From positions 2,790,001 through 2,854,000 of the forward strand of contig OZ243946.1 of assembly GCA_965214285.1 (NCBI GenBank): a stretch of DNA of 64,000 nt, in the 5' to 3' direction. Shown here one piece after another: positions 24,542 to 37,389 of this stretch (positions are counted from its first letter, which is position 1; each line of letters begins with the position of its first letter). This DNA comes from G963422745 sp965214285 (lineage in GTDB: Bacteria; Actinomycetota; Acidimicrobiia; Acidimicrobiales; Aldehydirespiratoraceae). The position numbers were made by a program, and so were the translations under genes. The notes below the pieces were generated by a model, which saw only the letters and a list, made by a program, of their open reading frames with translations, did no database searches and was not told the DNA's origin.

Positions 24542-24662
24542 ATCGCCTCCTGGTTCGTGGCCATCCCGGGCTGGCGGACGGATGCGGCGTCGCTCACAGG
24601 GCCACCTCGTTGCGGGCCTGACCGAGCCCGCGGACGTGTGCAAGAGCGCTCACATCGCCTCC
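24538..24662 (-). repeat. 13-bp direct repeat: korA 3' end copied before korB
   Basis: TCACATCGCCTCC (plus strand) occurs at 24650-24662, where it contains the korA stop, and again at 24538-24550. There its reverse complement supplies the GGAGG ribosome binding site of korB. Confidence 0.75.
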
Positions 24663-26524
24663 TCGATATAGGCCACCATCTCGGCTGCCGTGAACGGCTG
24701 GCCGGAGACCTTGGGAATGGGGCGGGCGTCCACCAGGTACTCGGCTCGCAGCATGCGGCTGAGCTGGCCGAGGTTCATCTCCGGCACCAGCACCGTGTCG
24801 AAGCCGCGCAGCACCTCGCCGAGATTCGCCGGGAACGGGTGGAGATGGCGCAGATGCACGTGCGCCAGGCGCAGGCCCCTGCCGCGCAGCCGGCGGACCG
24901 CATCGGTGATGGCGCCCCAGGTGGAGCCCCAGCCGACCACCACGACGGTGGCATCGGCGTCGCCTGCGATCTCCGCGGGCGGCAGATCCTCGGCGATGCG
25001 GGCGATGCGGGCGGCTCGCAGCTCCACCATCCGGGCGTGGTTGTCGGGGGCGTAGCTGATGTTGCCGGTGCCGTCCTCTTTCTCGATGCCGCCGATGCGG
25101 TGCATCAGGCCCTCGGTGCCCGGGACCGCCCAGGGCCTGGCCATCTCGTCGTTGCGCACATAGGGCCAGAAGACCGGCACGCCCTCGTCGTCGACGGCAT
25201 TGGCCTGCGAGGCGAACACCACGGGTATCTCGGGCAGGTCGCCGAGGTCGGGCAGCCGCCAAGGCTCGGTGCCGTTGGCCAGGTAGCCGTCGCTGAGCAG
25301 CATCACCGGGGTGCGGTAGCGGATGGCGATGCGCACCGCTTCCAGCGCCGTGTCGAAGCAGTCCGACGGCGAGCGGGCGGACACGATCGGCATCGGGGCC
25401 TCGCCGTGGCGGCCGTACATGGCCATCAGCAGGTCGGCCGCCTCGGTCTTGGTGGGCAGGCCCGTCGACGGGCCGCCCCGCTGGATGTCGATCACGATCA
25501 GCGGCAGCTCCAGGCTGACCGCCAGGCCCATCGTCTCGCCCTTAAGGGCGATGCCCGGGCCGCTGGTGGTGGTGACGCCGATGTGTCCGCCGTAGGCCGC
25601 TCCCAGCGCTGCGCCGACAGCCGCGATCTCGTCCTCGGCCTGGAAGGTGCGCACCCCGAAGTTCTTGTGCTTGGACAGCTCATGGAGGATGTCGCTGGCC
25701 GGCGTGATCGGGTACGAGCCCAAGAAGATCGGCAGCCCGGCCTGGCTGGAGGCCGCCACCAGCCCCCACGACAGCGCCGTGTTGCCGTTGATGTTGGTGT
25801 AGGTGCCGGGCTCCAGGGCGGCGGGGCGCACAACCAGGCGGCTCTCGGACAGCTCGGCGGTCTCGCCGAAGGCATGGCCCGCCTTGAATGCGGCCTTGTT
25901 GGCGGCGATCACGGTCTCGCGGCCCCGGAACTTCTCCTCGATCCAGATCATGGTGGGCTCGACCGGGCGGCTGTAGAGCCAGGAGACAAGCCCCAGGGCG
26001 AAGAAGTTCTTGGAGCGCTCGGCGTCGCGAGGCTTGACGCCCAGATCCTTGCAGACCTGCTTGGTGAGGCTGGTCATCGGGCAGCCCACCACGGTGTAGC
26101 CGTCGAGGCTGCCGTCTTCGAGCGGGTTGGTCTCGTAGCCGGCCTTGGCGAGGTTGCGCTCCTCGAAGGCGTCCTCGTTGACGATCACGGTGCCGCCGGC
26201 GGACACGGTGGACAGGTCGGAGCGAAGCGCTGCGGGGTTCATCGCCACCAGCACGTCGGGGGCGTCGCCGGGGGTGGCGATCTCGTGGTCGGAGATGTGG
26301 ATCTGGAAGGCCGAGACGCCGGCGAGCGTGCCCGCCGGGGCGCGGATCTCAGCAGGGAACTCCGGCAGCGTCGCCAGGTCGTTGCCGAACAGGGCGCTGG
26401 CGGAGGTGAAGCGGTCGCCGGTCAGCTGCATGCCGTCGCCGGAGTCGCCGGCGAAGCGGATGATAATGCGCTCGACCTCGGTTACGTCTGCCGGCTCAGA
26501 GGCCAGGTCGGCATACGTGGCCAT
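24650..26524 (-). CDS. korA: 2-oxoglutarate (2-oxoacid):ferredoxin oxidoreductase, alpha subunit (gamma-alpha fusion)
   Basis: The 624-residue protein combines the gamma domain (VERIIIRFAGDSGDGMQLTG at residues 17-36, with SDHEIATPGDAPDVLVAMNP) and the alpha pyrimidine-binding domain (GSYPITPASDILHELSKHKN, FQAEDEIAAVGAALGAAYGG, TTTSGPGIALKGETMGLAVS). This fusion is the usual KorA form in actinobacteria. It works with KorB in the TCA-cycle step from 2-oxoglutarate to succinyl-CoA with ferredoxin. The ATG is 6 nt after a TATGGT box, supporting the start. It heads a run korA-korB-HAD-tlyA-nadK-recN, divergent from glpD. Confidence 0.92.
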   Translation of the reverse strand: MATYADLASEPADVTEVERIIIRFAGDSGDGMQLTGDRFTSASALFGNDLATLPEFPAEIRAPAGTLAGVSAFQIHISDHEIATPGDAPDVLVAMNPAALRSDLSTVSAGGTVIVNEDAFEERNLAKAGYETNPLEDGSLDGYTVVGCPMTSLTKQVCKDLGVKPRDAERSKNFFALGLVSWLYSRPVEPTMIWIEEKFRGRETVIAANKAAFKAGHAFGETAELSESRLVVRPAALEPGTYTNINGNTALSWGLVAASSQAGLPIFLGSYPITPASDILHELSKHKNFGVRTFQAEDEIAAVGAALGAAYGGHIGVTTTSGPGIALKGETMGLAVSLELPLIVIDIQRGGPSTGLPTKTEAADLLMAMYGRHGEAPMPIVSARSPSDCFDTALEAVRIAIRYRTPVMLLSDGYLANGTEPWRLPDLGDLPEIPVVFASQANAVDDEGVPVFWPYVRNDEMARPWAVPGTEGLMHRIGGIEKEDGTGNISYAPDNHARMVELRAARIARIAEDLPPAEIAGDADATVVVVGWGSTWGAITDAVRRLRGRGLRLAHVHLRHLHPFPANLGEVLRGFDTVLVPEMNLGQLSRMLRAEYLVDARPIPKVSGQPFTAAEMVAYIEEAM

Positions 26525-26530
26525 GGGGCG

Positions 26531-26536
26531 ACCATA
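26531..26536 (-). promoter_or_regulatory. -10 box of korA operon (TATGGT), leaderless type
   Basis: TATGGT on the minus strand is separated from the korA ATG by 6 nt (CGCCCC). There is no ribosome binding site in that space. No clear -35 was seen. Confidence 0.5.
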
Positions 26537-26665
26537 ACGCCCCGCCCGCCGAGAATCGCGATCCTCCCGGCGAGCATCGCCAGGACCCGGCAGCGGGCCG
26601 GCAGCGGGCAAGCAGTGCTCGGGCGGTGGGCGGTTGGCGGGGCGCTCATAGGATCGACGACGCCG

Positions 26666-28291
26666 ATGCCGGAACTGCGCAACGCCAGCCTCGACCGTCT
26701 CGACGGCGCCGATCTCGACGTGCTCGTCGTGGGCGGCGGGATCAACGGCGCCGTCGCCGCGGCGGCGCTGGCGGGCCGCGGCGCGAGCATCGGGCTGGTC
26801 GACCGCGGCGACTTCGCCGGGTTCACGTCCCAGGAGTCCTCCAACCTGGTGTGGGGCGGCTTCAAGTACCTGGAGAACTACGACCTGGCCCTGGTCCGCA
26901 AGCTGTGCCGCAGCCGCAACCGGCTGATGCAGGCCTACCCGGCCAACATCGGCGAGATCGGCTTCCTGGCCGCCCTGGGCCGCACCGCGCCGTTCCCCCA
27001 CTGGCTCGCCGGCGTGGGCGCCTACGCCTACTGGGCGATCGGCAGCTTCAAGACGGCGGCGCCGCGGATGCTGAGCCGCGGGGCTGTGGAGCGCCTCGAG
27101 CCGGTCATCGACACCAGCGGGCTCAAGGGCGGCCTGGAGTACGCCGATGCCCACCTCACCGACAACGACGCCCGTTTCGTGTTCTCCTTCGTGCGCACCG
27201 CCCTGGACCACGGCGCTGCGGCGGCCAACTACCTGGAGGTGACCGCTGCCGAGCGGGCGGCCGGGCGCTGGCGGGTGGCGCTTCACGACTCCGAGAACGA
27301 CGCCGAGCTGAGCCTCACGGCACGGGTGATCGTCAACGCCGCCGGGCCGTTCGCGGGCGAGCTCAACTCGATGCTCGGGGTGCGGGCGCCGCATCGCATC
27401 GTGCATTCCAAGGGCATCCACCTGATCGTCGAGCAGATCACGCCCAGCAACCGGGTGCTGGCTTTCTTCGACGACAGCCGCCGCTTGTTCTTCGTGATCC
27501 CCATGGGCCGCAGATCGATGATCGGCACGACCGACACACGTGTGCAGGCGCCGACCAGGGAGGCGAGCGACGCCGACCGCTCCTATCTGCTCGACCAGGT
27601 CAACGCCCGCCTCGATCTCGCCGCGCCGCTGAGCAGCCGCGACGTGATCGCCGAGCGCTGCGGCACGCGGCCGCTGGTGGTGCCTGCGGTCGGCGACGAC
27701 CGACGCGAGCAGGACTGGGCCTCGCTGTCGCGCCGCCACGAGATCCACGTGGACGAGGCTCGCAGCGTGGTGACGGTGTTCGGCGGCAAGCTGACCGACT
27801 GCCTCAACGTGGGCATCGAGATCGACGCCGCTGTCGGCGGGCTCGGGGTGGCCTTGGATCGCCTGGAGGACTGGTTCGGGGAGCCGCCTGCGGACAGCCG
27901 GCGGGCCTTCTACCGCCAGGCCCGCGGCATGCGCCTCGACGACCTGCGTGACAAGCCCGGCGTCGAGCCGCTGAGCGACCGCCTCTGGCGGCGCTACGGG
28001 CGGCGGGCGTTCGACCTGCTCGACGACATCCGTGCCGACCTCACGCTGGGCTCCGACATCATGGACTCAGCGGACTACCTGCGGGCCGAGCTGCACCACA
28101 CCGCTCAGCACGAGATGGTCACCCGCCTCGACGACTTCCTGCGGCGGCGCTCCAAGATCGCCCAGGTCGTGCGCGACGACGACATCCGCAGCTCACGCGG
28201 GCTGCACGAGGTGGCCGAGGTGCTGTTCGGCCCGCGGGCCGACGCCAAGCTGGCCGAGCACTACGGCGAGAACTTCGCGGCGTCGCCCTGA
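26666..28291 (+). CDS. glpD: Glycerol-3-phosphate dehydrogenase, FAD-dependent
   Basis: The 541-residue flavoprotein has the FAD motif DVLVVGGGINGAVAAAALAG (residues 18-37) followed by LVDRGDFAGFTSQESSNLVW and GGFKYLE, the GlpD signature region. VNAAGPFAGEL, GRRSMIGTTDTR and the second FAD-contact block TVFGGKLTDCLNVG are present, with a DAO-C-like helical C-terminus. It oxidises sn-glycerol-3-phosphate to dihydroxyacetone phosphate at the membrane, feeding electrons to quinones. The start ATG 26666 follows a TAGGAT sequence by 11 nt; no strong ribosome binding site is seen. It is monocistronic and divergent from korA. The third residue of the usual SSKLIHGG motif is changed (SSNLVWGG). Confidence 0.92.
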   Translation: MPELRNASLDRLDGADLDVLVVGGGINGAVAAAALAGRGASIGLVDRGDFAGFTSQESSNLVWGGFKYLENYDLALVRKLCRSRNRLMQAYPANIGEIGFLAALGRTAPFPHWLAGVGAYAYWAIGSFKTAAPRMLSRGAVERLEPVIDTSGLKGGLEYADAHLTDNDARFVFSFVRTALDHGAAAANYLEVTAAERAAGRWRVALHDSENDAELSLTARVIVNAAGPFAGELNSMLGVRAPHRIVHSKGIHLIVEQITPSNRVLAFFDDSRRLFFVIPMGRRSMIGTTDTRVQAPTREASDADRSYLLDQVNARLDLAAPLSSRDVIAERCGTRPLVVPAVGDDRREQDWASLSRRHEIHVDEARSVVTVFGGKLTDCLNVGIEIDAAVGGLGVALDRLEDWFGEPPADSRRAFYRQARGMRLDDLRDKPGVEPLSDRLWRRYGRRAFDLLDDIRADLTLGSDIMDSADYLRAELHHTAQHEMVTRLDDFLRRRSKIAQVVRDDDIRSSRGLHEVAEVLFGPRADAKLAEHYGENFAASP

Positions 28292-28341
28292 GCCGCCCCG
28301 CAGGCCTTCCGCAGACTCCCGACTTGTCGCAGACTTTCCGC

Positions 28342-29829
28342 TCAGCGGTTGGCCTGGAGGCGTTTGCGCACGTCTGCGAAGCGCGGGTCGTGGCGGGCGA
28401 TCCAGGACCACAGCGTGCGCGCCCTGGCAGGCGCGCCGGCCCGGTCGCAGAGATCGGCGAGGGCGTAGGCGCGGCGCAGGTGATGCGCACGAGGCCGGCG
28501 GGGCTTGGACCAGCCTTTCTCCAGCAAGGCGATGGCGGCGTCGATCTCGCCGCGGTCCGCCAGTGCGCCGGCGGCCACGATGCGGCCCTCGGTCATCAGC
28601 TCCGGGCCTGGCGAGGCCTCGCCCAGCTCACGCCAGAGAGCCTCCACGTCGTCGTAGTTCTTCAGGGCACGGTGGCAGTCGGCCAGCACCGGGTTCTGCT
28701 CGGCGGTCCCGGCCAGCTCGCGGAAGGCCTCGAGGTGAACGACCGCATCGGCCCAGCGGCCCAGGCGGTACATCACCAGGCCCATGAGCTCGCGGCCCTC
28801 GGGCAGCAGCGGCGCCTCCTTGACCACGGGGGCCAGCGCCTCGCGGGCATCGGGGTAGCGGTCGGCGGCGTAGGCGTCGGCTGCCTGGGCGAGTCGACGG
28901 CTGAGCCGGCTTGCACGGCGCTCGTCGAGCACGCGGCGCAGGGCGACATCGGTGTCGACCACCCGAGCGGGCACAGCGGGCAGCGGCTTACGGCGCGGCC
29001 TGGCCGTCCTGGGCTTGGCCGAGGCCTTGGGCTTGTGCTTGGGCTTGGGCTTGGCCGCCGGCTTGCGCGCCGCACTGGACTTCGACACTCTCTTGCGGGC
29101 CACCGCGGGCTTGCCCGATGCTTCTGCCACGGCATCGCCCGCTGCCTTGTGAGCCGTCGCGGACTTGTCGGCTGCTTCTGCCCCAGCCTCACCCGCTGCC
29201 TTGGGGTCGCCGGCTGCCACGGCATCGCCCGCATTCTCGGGCTTGCTCGCTGCCTCGGGCCGCGCGTCGGCGTCGTCGGCAGAGGCTGGCTGCGGAGGTT
29301 CGTAGTTCATGTTGCCCGCGCCACGACGGGCTATGCGGCCCCAGTCCGCCGGCCCCGCCAGATCGCGGTCGGGCCTCTTGGCCTTGTCCCCCGGTCTGCC
29401 CCCCGCCCCCGGCTTGGACCTCGTCTTGGGCTTGGCCCCGGGCCTGCGGCCGGGCTTGCCCTTTGGTGAGCGCCCTCCGGACTCAGAGCGTTCACCCCTC
29501 CCTGATCGCTGATCGCTCCGAGCACCAGATTGCCGCTGAGGCCGAGGCCCTGGCCTTGGCCCAGACCGTGCGCTCGAACGGCCTTCGGACCTCGATCTCC
29601 TGGGTCCCTTGGCAGGGCCGGACCGTCCGCCCGAGCGCGGTCCCTTGCCCGAGCGCGGTCCCTTGCCCGAGCGCGGCCCCTTGCCCGAGCGCGGCCCCTT
29701 GCCCGAGCGATTCCCGGGCCGCGACCGCGAGCCGGAAGCCGCGCCCGCGCCGGAGCGCGTGCCCCCAGACGATGCCCGTGTGCCCTGGCTGCTGCGCCTG
29801 GGCGACCGCGAGGAGGAACGATCCGCCAT
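28342..29829 (-). CDS. TPR-like protein with long basic repetitive N-terminus
   Basis: The C-terminal about 215 residues are helical repeats of the tetratricopeptide kind (AADAYAADRYPDAREALAPV, MGLVMYRLGRWADAVVHLEA, DRGEIDAAIALLEKGW). Residues 1-160 are Arg/Ser/Gly/Pro-rich, with a six-residue unit SGKGPR in tandem. Residues 170-290 alternate Ala/Lys/Asp low complexity with PKPKHKPK. The basic arm suggests nucleic-acid or ribosome association, which is inference. By position next to tyrS and the HAD-tlyA block it corresponds to Rv1691 of M. tuberculosis, a conserved TPR protein of unknown role. The ATG lies 7 nt after TAGCCT. The gene is immediately downstream of the rRNA operon terminator. 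Confidence 0.75.
   Translation of the reverse strand: MADRSSSRSPRRSSQGTRASSGGTRSGAGAASGSRSRPGNRSGKGPRSGKGPRSGKGPRSGKGPRSGGRSGPAKGPRRSRSEGRSSARSGPRPGPRPQRQSGARSDQRSGRGERSESGGRSPKGKPGRRPGAKPKTRSKPGAGGRPGDKAKRPDRDLAGPADWGRIARRGAGNMNYEPPQPASADDADARPEAASKPENAGDAVAAGDPKAAGEAGAEAADKSATAHKAAGDAVAEASGKPAVARKRVSKSSAARKPAAKPKPKHKPKASAKPRTARPRRKPLPAVPARVVDTDVALRRVLDERRASRLSRRLAQAADAYAADRYPDAREALAPVVKEAPLLPEGRELMGLVMYRLGRWADAVVHLEAFRELAGTAEQNPVLADCHRALKNYDDVEALWRELGEASPGPELMTEGRIVAAGALADRGEIDAAIALLEKGWSKPRRPRAHHLRRAYALADLCDRAGAPARARTLWSWIARHDPRFADVRKRLQANR
29639..29710 (-). repeat. 18-bp tandem repeat (4 copies) encoding SGKGPR
   Basis: Four in-frame copies of an 18-bp unit (plus strand GGTCCCTTGCCCGAGCGC, with two reading GGCCCC) encode (R)SGKGP four times near the N-terminus of the TPR protein. 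Confidence 0.88.
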
Positions 29830-29836
29830 GGCCCCG

Positions 29837-29842
29837 AGGCTA
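29837..29842 (-). promoter_or_regulatory. -10 box of the TPR gene (TAGCCT), leaderless type
   Basis: TAGCCT on the minus strand is followed by CGGGGCC (7 nt) and the ATG. This supports ATG 29829 as the start. Confidence 0.45.
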
Positions 29843-29946
29843 CCCCGAAGAAGCGCCCGCCGCGCCGTGCAAACGCCGCGCCACCGCGTCCTGGCGCACT
29901 GACCGCTGGCTGGCAGACGCCGGCTAGCGCCTGCCGACACCGCCTC

Positions 29947-29982
29947 AAAACGCGACCGAGCCCCGCAATCGCGGGGCCCGGC
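29947..29982 (-). terminator. Terminator of the rRNA operon
   Basis: On the minus strand, downstream of 5S, GCCCCGC-GATT-GCGGGGC forms a strong hairpin, extended by CCG/CGG. It is followed 9 nt later by TTTT. The position fits the end of the rrn transcript. Confidence 0.6.
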
Positions 29983-29990
29983 ACTGAGAA

Positions 29991-30109
<119 letters not shown>

Positions 30110-30202
30110 CTGTTGCCGTCGTGCGTCGAGCGCACGACCGGAGAAGCAGCGCCTCCCGAGAACTCCACAGCGAGCACGAACATCGATCAAGATCGAATGC
30201 AA

Positions 30203-35167
<4,965 letters not shown>

Positions 35168-35536
35168 TCTCCTCGGCAGCCGAGGCTGCCGGATCGATCG
35201 GTTGCTCGCCGCCCTGCCGCAGGCTCCGAGGAGCCGGCGGTCGCATGGGCGGTCTGCGTGCGGTGAGCAGGCCTCCGAGTCACCCCGGCGGCCCTGTCCG
35301 TCCTCGGGCACGAGGCCCGCGGACATGGCTCCGCCGGCCCCGTTGGATGGGCCGGCTTGAATTGACAGACAGCGCATCGGATTGCGAAACCCGGCGCGCT
35401 GCCCGCACTCGCTTTTGCGTCCGTCTCTTCCGTTTTCAAGGTGCGACCGGCGCCTCGGGGGCGCCTGGCACTCCGGCCGCGGAGGCCGGTCGGTGCCGCT
35501 TGGCCCGGCCACGACCGAGGCCGTGGATCAGGCGGG
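35168..35536 (-). other. Leader of the rRNA operon
   Basis: About 370 nt lie between the predicted transcription start and 16S. They contain GC-rich inverted segments (for example around 35172-35190) that could form part of the 16S processing stalk. No gene is present. Confidence 0.6.
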
Positions 35537-35542
35537 AGTGCG

Positions 35543-35571
35543 AAGCTAGCGGGCCTTCGGGCGAACGTCAA
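35543..35571 (-). promoter_or_regulatory. rRNA operon promoter (TTGACG-17-TAGCTT)
   Basis: On the minus strand, TTGACG (35571-35566), a 17-bp spacer and TAGCTT (35548-35543) form the best sigma-70-type promoter in the window. They sit about 375 bp upstream of 16S. A 14-bp palindrome lies 10-23 bp upstream of the -35. Confidence 0.75.
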
Positions 35572-35580
35572 CCTCATCGG

Positions 35581-35594
35581 CGAGAAATTTCTCG
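35581..35594. promoter_or_regulatory. AT-centred 14-bp palindrome upstream of the rrn -35
   Basis: CGAGAAATTTCTCG is a perfect palindrome at about -46 to -59 of the rrn promoter. That is where an UP element or regulator would bind. No known regulator is recognised. Confidence 0.5.
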
Positions 35595-35706
35595 GCGGAT
35601 TCTCGACAGGGTCCCGGCGGCCTCCGAGCTGCCTCTCGGGCGGGTCCTGGGGCAGTCCCCCGGCGAGCGCGAGCGCCAGGCGCCGCAGGGTCCCAGCGCC
35701 CGGCGG

Positions 35707-37059
35707 TCAGTCCTCGGCCACGACCAGGTGGTGATGGCGCTTGCCCCGCCGCAGCAGCAGGTAGCGCCCGTCGACGAGGGCGGGGGCCTCGGCGGGATCG
35801 CTGACTCGGCGCCCGTTGGCCGACACGCCGCCCCCGGCGATGGTGCGGCGGGCGTCGCCCTTCGACGAGCACAAGCCGCAGACGACGAGCAGCTCGACGA
35901 TCGGCTCGGCGCCCGCCCAGGCCGCAGGGCTCAGCACTGTCTCGCCGACGATGCCGCGCAATGCCTCCAGCGCCTCGGCGTCGAGCACCTCGGAGTCGGG
36001 CGTCTCAGCGCCGGGCGCGGCCGCCGAGGCAGCGTCGTCTGGGCCCGAGGAGCTGCCCGCGCCCGAAGAGCCGGCGCCGAAGAGCACCCGCGCCGCCAGG
36101 CCGGCTCGGCGGGTCTCCGTCGGTCCGTGGATCAGCTCGGTGACGGCGTCGGCGAGGCGGCGCTGGGCGAGCCGCGCCTCGGGGGCGGCCCGATGCGAGG
36201 CCATCACCTCGGCGATCTCAGGCAGCCCCAGCAGCGTGAGCTGGCACAGGAAGCGCTCCACGTCGCGGTCGTCGCTGTTGAGGAAGTACTGGTGGAACTC
36301 ATACGGCGTGCTGCGCTGCGGGTCGAGCCACACGGCCCCGTCGGCGGACTTGCCGGCGGCGGACTTGCCGAACTTCTGGCCGTCGGCACGGGTGACCAGC
36401 GGCCAGGTCAGGCCGTGCACGGCCGCGCCACAGCGGCGCCGCACCAGGTCGATGCCGGCGGTGATGTTGCCCCACTGGTCCGAGCCGCCGATCTGCAGCC
36501 GACAGCCGTGCTGGTCGTGCAGCACCCAGTAGTCGAAGGCCTGCAGCAGCATGTAGCTGAACTCGGTGTAGGAGATGCCGTGCTCGCCGGCGAGGCGCGA
36601 GCGCACCGACTCCTTGGCGGTCATCTGGTTGACGGTGACGTGCTTGCCCACGTCGCGCAGGAAGTCCAGCAGGGTGACATCGCGGGTCCAGTCGTGGTTG
36701 TCGACCAGGCGGGCGCCCGAGTTGCCGCCGAAGTCGAGCAGGCCTTCGAGCTGCGAGCGGATGCCGGCCTTGTTGGCGGCCAGCGTCTCGGCGTCGAGCA
36801 GGTTGCGCTCGTCGCTGCGCCCGCTGGGGTCGCCGATCATGCCCGTGGCGCCGCCGACCAGGGCCAGCGGCACGTGGCCCGCGTCCTGGAAGCGCCTCAT
36901 CGCCAGCACGCCGACGAGGTTGCCGATGTGCAGGCTCGCGGCGCTCGGGTCGATGCCGTGATACAGCACCACCGGGCCGGCGTCGAGCAGCTCGCGCAGG
37001 GCGTCTGCGTCGGTGGTGTCGTGCAGCAGGCCGCGGGCGGCCAGGTCGTCGAGGATCAC
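35707..37059 (-). CDS. tyrS: Tyrosine--tRNA ligase
   Basis: The 450-residue class Ic synthetase contains VLYHGIDPSAASLHIGNLVG (HIGH motif HIGN), VGGATGMIGDPSGRSDERNL, the tyrosine site QAFDYWVLHDQHGCRLQIGG with SDQWGNI, and a C-terminal S4 domain (CGLCSSKGDARRTIAGGGVS). The KMSKS loop is KFGKS, as in many TyrRS, but is followed by a five-residue AAGKS insertion before DGAVWLD. A Gly/Ser/Ala-rich insert of about 30 residues precedes the C-terminal part. GTG 37059 was chosen because a TATCGT box is 7 nt upstream and the family N-terminus starts there. It lies between mpg and the TPR/HAD block as in mycobacteria, with the rRNA operon inserted downstream. Confidence 0.95.
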   Translation of the reverse strand: MILDDLAARGLLHDTTDADALRELLDAGPVVLYHGIDPSAASLHIGNLVGVLAMRRFQDAGHVPLALVGGATGMIGDPSGRSDERNLLDAETLAANKAGIRSQLEGLLDFGGNSGARLVDNHDWTRDVTLLDFLRDVGKHVTVNQMTAKESVRSRLAGEHGISYTEFSYMLLQAFDYWVLHDQHGCRLQIGGSDQWGNITAGIDLVRRRCGAAVHGLTWPLVTRADGQKFGKSAAGKSADGAVWLDPQRSTPYEFHQYFLNSDDRDVERFLCQLTLLGLPEIAEVMASHRAAPEARLAQRRLADAVTELIHGPTETRRAGLAARVLFGAGSSGAGSSSGPDDAASAAAPGAETPDSEVLDAEALEALRGIVGETVLSPAAWAGAEPIVELLVVCGLCSSKGDARRTIAGGGVSANGRRVSDPAEAPALVDGRYLLLRRGKRHHHLVVAED

Positions 37060-37066
37060 CCGCCCG

Positions 37067-37072
37067 ACGATA
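37067..37072 (-). promoter_or_regulatory. -10 box of tyrS (TATCGT), leaderless type
   Basis: TATCGT on the minus strand is followed by CGGGCGG (7 nt) and the GTG start. No T-box leader (the conserved AGGGTGGNACCGCG) is present. Confidence 0.45.
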
Positions 37073-37389
37073 AGGCCCGAACCCTCCCGAGCGACGGCAA
37101 CCCGGCCAAGCCACGACCAGCGGCGACGACCAGCGGCCACGACCAGCGGCAGTGCCACACGCCGAGGGCGCTCGCGGCAGCGACGACACCGCCCATGCGC
37201 CACCGAGGCCGGCCATCGGCCAGGCAGCCTGCGGCGACACGACAGCCACGCAGCACCGGCGGTCGCCGGACCGTGCAGCACAAACCCGACCACCGACGCA
37301 GGCGACCTGATGGCGAGCGAGGCAGCGGGCATCCGTCAGCGAGGGAACTGCCGAGGATCGTGGCCCGCCGCGGGACACAATGGGGGCGC
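37073..37389. other. Divergent intergenic region between tyrS and the PBP gene
   Basis: About 320 bp without a credible gene. A 13-bp tandem repeat (CGACCAGCGGC at 37114, 37127 and 37140) lies upstream of tyrS. The sequence CACAAT ends 8 nt before the PBP ATG and may be its -10 box. Confidence 0.5.

Noticed and set aside
37060..37389. T-box leader upstream of tyrS
   Set aside because: The conserved T-box and terminator/antiterminator are absent, and a -10 box placed for a leaderless mRNA sits directly before the start.
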